DNA of 19,553 nt from Bremia lactucae (taxonomy: Eukaryota > Oomycota > Peronosporomycetes > Peronosporales > Peronosporaceae), in NCBI RefSeq assembly GCF_004359215.1, contig NC_090625.1:812986-832538 (forward strand), in the 5' to 3' direction. Both the position numbers and the translations under genes were made by a program. This document shows positions 16,596 to 19,553 of the stretch, piece by piece. A model generated the notes under the pieces. It ran no database searches. It was not told where the DNA came from and worked only from the letters and a program-made list of their open reading frames with translations. How positions within the stretch are numbered: position 1 is the first letter of the stretch; each line of letters begins with the position of its first letter.

Positions 16596-19286
16596 ATGGT
16601 CCCAACGGCCGAAGAGAGCGCGGGGCGAGTTAAAGCAGTCTTTGTATGTGCATCGCTCTTAGCGATACTACTATCAGTGTATACGGAATTTCATCGAACG
16701 AAGAACCTTCCCGTCCCTACGTTGTCCTTAGAACTTGAATCCCTCATCCAATTGACTCGAATAAACTCAACGAGTCGCTTGCGATGGGGTACTTATCGTC
16801 CAGCTCTTTATTTAGGTCTTCGGTCTCGCACGATACCTGAATTTGTTTCAGCAGGACTATTATGGGGCTCTCAACTGGAGGATGTGTCACAGATTCGTCA
16901 CCAATGTCGCCAGGAAGACCGTCTCGAGCGGTACGGGTGGTTACAACACGATGGGACGAATTATGGCTTTCAACTTATTCAAGACCAATATAATCGTCTC
17001 GAGCTTAATACAAGCTATGCTCGTATTCAGACACAAGAAATACAGGGTTGGGCTGTTCGTACGCAAACTGCACCTTTGATTCCAAAAGATCCGCGGTTGA
17101 AACGTCGACAGATCACGAGTAATAAAGTGTCGCTCTTTTTCTATGTAGATCTGAGCTGTGGGGATGAAAGCTTAGAAAACTTTTGTCGAAGGAAGCTTAC
17201 TCATTTGTTGGAAGTCGCAGTGGAGCCCACGCCAATGCCGTGTGGTAAAGAGGAGGAGCAGTGTCTGCAGTTGGTGCTGGAAAGTGAAGGATATATTGAT
17301 AAAAAGCCTGAAAACGACGCAGCACCGCTTACTTTCCAGATGCAAGTGCAATTAAAGACACACACGTCCGTGCGTGGCGTGGAGATGCACTATGCTGGAT
17401 TTAAAGACACCAATGTATTAAATGTAAAGGAACGATTAGTCTCAATGGCTCAACGTCCGCGTGGAGATGAAAACAACGTGAATATGGATGCAGAAATTTT
17501 ACTAGAAAATGAAATGGAAGAAGGAAGTACTTTGGTTGTGGTGCAGGCGACTGTGATTGTTGATTATGACAGATATGAGGAAGGCGATGTGACGCTCGAT
17601 GTGCTATTTAATGAAGCCCCAACACTCAGTGCGGCTGATGTTGTGAAGAATCCTATTCATTCGCTTATTAGCGGAATCTTGGCTGACTATTCGCATGAAT
17701 TTGACACTAAATTTGAGAACATATTTCACTTATCAACCAAGACATGGATTGAAAAGGATGGGGACGAAAAACCGTTGAATCATAGCCTCGTGGCGTTTGC
17801 GAAGGCAGCTTTTAGTAACTTAATTGGAGGCACGGGATACTTTTACGGCAGCTCACTAGTACAGCACGATTTAGAAAAGTCAGAAGTTCTTGAAACACCT
17901 ATCAAGGCGCTCTTGACTGCCGTCCCCTCGCGATCTTTCTTTCCTCGTGGCTTTTTATGGGATGAAGGTTTTCACCAAATTGGGATCACGGCGTTTGACG
18001 ACACTATTACACGGGATGTCATAGCTCACTGGCTTAGCTTAATGGAAGAGGATGGCTACATTGCTCGTGAACAGATTTTAGGACAAGTAGCGCGTCGTCA
18101 GGTGCCTAGTGAATTCTTGGTGCAGCATGTCGAGCATGCGAATCCACCTTCGTTGTTGCTGGCGTTGGAAAAGATGTTACTGTGGCGCGAGAAGACAGAC
18201 ACGGACGATGAATTGAAGACATTTGTGCGTACGATATTCCCATTTCTAAAGCGTTGGTATCGCTGGCTATTAAAGACACAACAAGGACCAAAGGACGCGA
18301 GTTTTTGCTGGCGTGGTCGTCGCTTAAATGATGGAAAATTGTTGTCAAATACGCTATCGTCGGGCCTGGATGACTACCCTCGTGCATCGCATCCAAGTGA
18401 GAATGAAATGCACGTGGATTTACTATCGTGGATGATCTGCTCGAGCAATATTATGGCAAAGCTGGCTGACTTTATTGGTTCGGAGACTGATGTGCAGCTT
18501 TTTCAATCCAATCGTGCTTTCTTTTTAGATGGATTGGATCTGCACCATTGGAACGAAAAAGCGCAGTCGTATTTTGATGTTGGAGAGCATAGTGAAGATG
18601 GTACAATTGAATATCAAGTCGCGGTACGTTGCCGGAACGACCAGGGTCAAGCAATCGATGCAACTGCTTCAGTTGCACAAATGAAGGCTAGGGAAGTCAA
18701 GTGTCCAGAGACTCACCCGAACTTCATGTTTCCTCTTGGCGACGGTAGTGGTGGACTGCAATTGCTGCCTGTCTTTATTCCGGGTGTTACGAAGTTGCAA
18801 CATGTGCAGCATATCGGCTACATCAGTATCTTTCCACTTCTTTTAAAGGTTCTTCCTCCAGATTCGCCGAAGTTGCTTGCATTGTTAAAACAAATGATAG
18901 ACCCATTGCAATTGTGGTCGCCGTATGGACTGCGATCCTTGTCGACGCTGGATCAATTTTATGAACAAGAGAATGCACCTGGAGATAATCCGTACTGGCG
19001 TGGAGCAATATGGATGAATGCGAATTATCTGGCTTTGGATGCGTTACATTATTACGCTCAATCGAGTACCGGCAGTCCGTTTCAAGCAGAATTTGCAGCA
19101 GCGTATACTAAGCTGCGAACAAATGTGATCGCGAATGTTTATCGCGAGTTTGAACGGACGGGATACCTGTGGGAGCAGTATAATGGCGACATTCACGCTC
19201 GACATAAGTATGGTCAGGGCCAGCGGTGCCATCCTTTTTCGGGCTGGACTGCGCTTGTGTTGAACATTATGGCGGAGATATACTAG
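16596..19286 (+). CDS. Mannosyl-oligosaccharide glucosidase (glucosidase I, GH63)
   Basis: This encodes 896 residues without introns. A short cytosolic tail is followed by an N-terminal membrane anchor (about 13-31, AVFVCASLLAILLSVYTEF), so it is a type II ER protein. The GH63 N-terminal beta domain has WGTYRP (64-69) and RLERYGWLQHDGTNYGFQLI. The C-terminal (alpha/alpha)6 domain has SFFPRGFLWDEGFHQIGI, with Asp456 in WDEGFH as the likely general acid, then DDYPRASHPS, HVDLLSWM, NPYWRGAIWMNANYL (from 798) and GYLWEQY (Glu860) near the end. The enzyme removes the outermost alpha-1,2-linked glucose from Glc3Man9GlcNAc2 just after transfer to protein. Length is close to fungal and animal homologues. 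The ATG at 16596 is the first in frame and gives the expected anchor. Assignment of catalytic residues is by motif only. Confidence 0.95.
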   Translation: MVPTAEESAGRVKAVFVCASLLAILLSVYTEFHRTKNLPVPTLSLELESLIQLTRINSTSRLRWGTYRPALYLGLRSRTIPEFVSAGLLWGSQLEDVSQIRHQCRQEDRLERYGWLQHDGTNYGFQLIQDQYNRLELNTSYARIQTQEIQGWAVRTQTAPLIPKDPRLKRRQITSNKVSLFFYVDLSCGDESLENFCRRKLTHLLEVAVEPTPMPCGKEEEQCLQLVLESEGYIDKKPENDAAPLTFQMQVQLKTHTSVRGVEMHYAGFKDTNVLNVKERLVSMAQRPRGDENNVNMDAEILLENEMEEGSTLVVVQATVIVDYDRYEEGDVTLDVLFNEAPTLSAADVVKNPIHSLISGILADYSHEFDTKFENIFHLSTKTWIEKDGDEKPLNHSLVAFAKAAFSNLIGGTGYFYGSSLVQHDLEKSEVLETPIKALLTAVPSRSFFPRGFLWDEGFHQIGITAFDDTITRDVIAHWLSLMEEDGYIAREQILGQVARRQVPSEFLVQHVEHANPPSLLLALEKMLLWREKTDTDDELKTFVRTIFPFLKRWYRWLLKTQQGPKDASFCWRGRRLNDGKLLSNTLSSGLDDYPRASHPSENEMHVDLLSWMICSSNIMAKLADFIGSETDVQLFQSNRAFFLDGLDLHHWNEKAQSYFDVGEHSEDGTIEYQVAVRCRNDQGQAIDATASVAQMKAREVKCPETHPNFMFPLGDGSGGLQLLPVFIPGVTKLQHVQHIGYISIFPLLLKVLPPDSPKLLALLKQMIDPLQLWSPYGLRSLSTLDQFYEQENAPGDNPYWRGAIWMNANYLALDALHYYAQSSTGSPFQAEFAAAYTKLRTNVIANVYREFERTGYLWEQYNGDIHARHKYGQGQRCHPFSGWTALVLNIMAEIY

Positions 19287-19344
19287 AGATAGTTAATATA
19301 TTGTACATGTAACACGGTACAATAAATAATCTTTTAACATAGAA

Positions 19345-19447
19345 AAAGATATTACATACTGCTTATGTGCGTTTTCAAGCATTACACGAGATACTATATG
19401 ATTCGTGAAATACATGTAAATACACATAAGCAGTATGTAAGATCTTT
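19345..19447. repeat. 25-bp inverted repeat around a 53-bp spacer (MITE-like or hairpin)
   Basis: The arms are 19345-19369 and 19423-19447. They pair over 25 positions with one mismatch; the core TTACATACTGCTTATGTG is perfect. Total length is 103 bp. I see no clear target-site duplication. It could be a small non-autonomous element or a hairpin in or just after the 3' UTR. Confidence 0.8.
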
Positions 19448-19448
19448 A

Positions 19449-19474
19449 AATTATAAAATATATATTTTATAATT
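19449..19474. repeat. Perfect 26-bp AT-only palindrome
   Basis: It is centred in TATATATA: AATTATAAAATAT followed by its exact reverse complement, with no spacer. It starts two bases after the larger inverted repeat ends. It could extrude as a cruciform; no function can be assigned. Confidence 0.85.
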
Positions 19475-19553
19475 AACTGCTTAATTTCTTATGTATAAAA
19501 ACAATATGCATTTTAGCCAGATTATATAAATTAATAATGAAAAATTAAAGTAA

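Larger units (their letters stand above)
19287..19553. other. 3' flank of the glucosidase I gene, very AT-rich
   Basis: Includes AATAAATAA at 19320-19329, a plausible polyadenylation signal about 35 nt after the stop. A large inverted repeat and an AT palindrome follow, listed separately. No coding signal is seen up to the window end. Confidence 0.6.

Noticed and set aside
1..19553. tRNA or rRNA genes
   Set aside because: No tRNA cloverleaf or recognisable rRNA segment was noticed on reading; a covariance-model scan would be needed to be certain.

Overview
The window looks like nuclear DNA of an oomycete, most likely a downy-mildew-like member of the Peronosporales. This is inferred from several things together: Ty3/Gypsy elements with chromodomains and TGTAAC-type LTR ends, very short introns (65-77 nt), compact intergenic regions, initiator-like motifs (YCAYTYY) just upstream of several start codons, a receptor-like TKL kinase and a PH-START-DUF1336 protein. 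No species can be named from the sequence alone.

Layout. Positions 1-3645 are transposon debris. A minus-strand Gypsy integrase fragment carries a single stop (1-722). It faces a plus-strand copy of the same integrase (about 910-2402), which is more decayed but keeps the zinc finger, integrase core, GPY/F and chromodomain. Between them lie three 25-bp tandem repeats. Next come minus-strand gag-like ORF fragments and an LTR-like segment broken by a 100-N assembly gap (3457-3556). Positions 3646-4769 are AT-rich and hold no convincing gene.

From 4770 on the window is gene-dense. The genes are: (1) a receptor-like TKL protein kinase (+, 4770-7391); (2) a histidine acid phosphatase (+, 8108-9250); (3) a five-exon gene (+, 9612-12826) joining two tesmin/TSO1 CXC motifs to a C-terminal F-box; (4) a two-exon PH / two-TM / START / EDR2-C (DUF1336) protein (-, 15191-13053), convergent with gene 3; (5) an OST3/OST6 oligosaccharyltransferase subunit (-, 16424-15363); (6) glucosidase I, GH63 (+, 16596-19286). 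The right edge holds a 25-bp inverted repeat and a 26-bp AT palindrome.

How the genes relate. Genes 5 and 6 are divergent, with 171 bp between start codons, and act one after the other in ER N-glycosylation: glycan transfer, then removal of the first glucose. They are the clearest functional pair. The others show no obvious pathway link. The most unusual protein architectures are the CXC/F-box combination and the membrane-anchored PH-START-DUF1336 protein. I did not find a convincing new multi-gene system. The items worth checking are those architectures, the divergent glycosylation pair, the inverted integrase copies and a short repeated motif next to the kinase domain.
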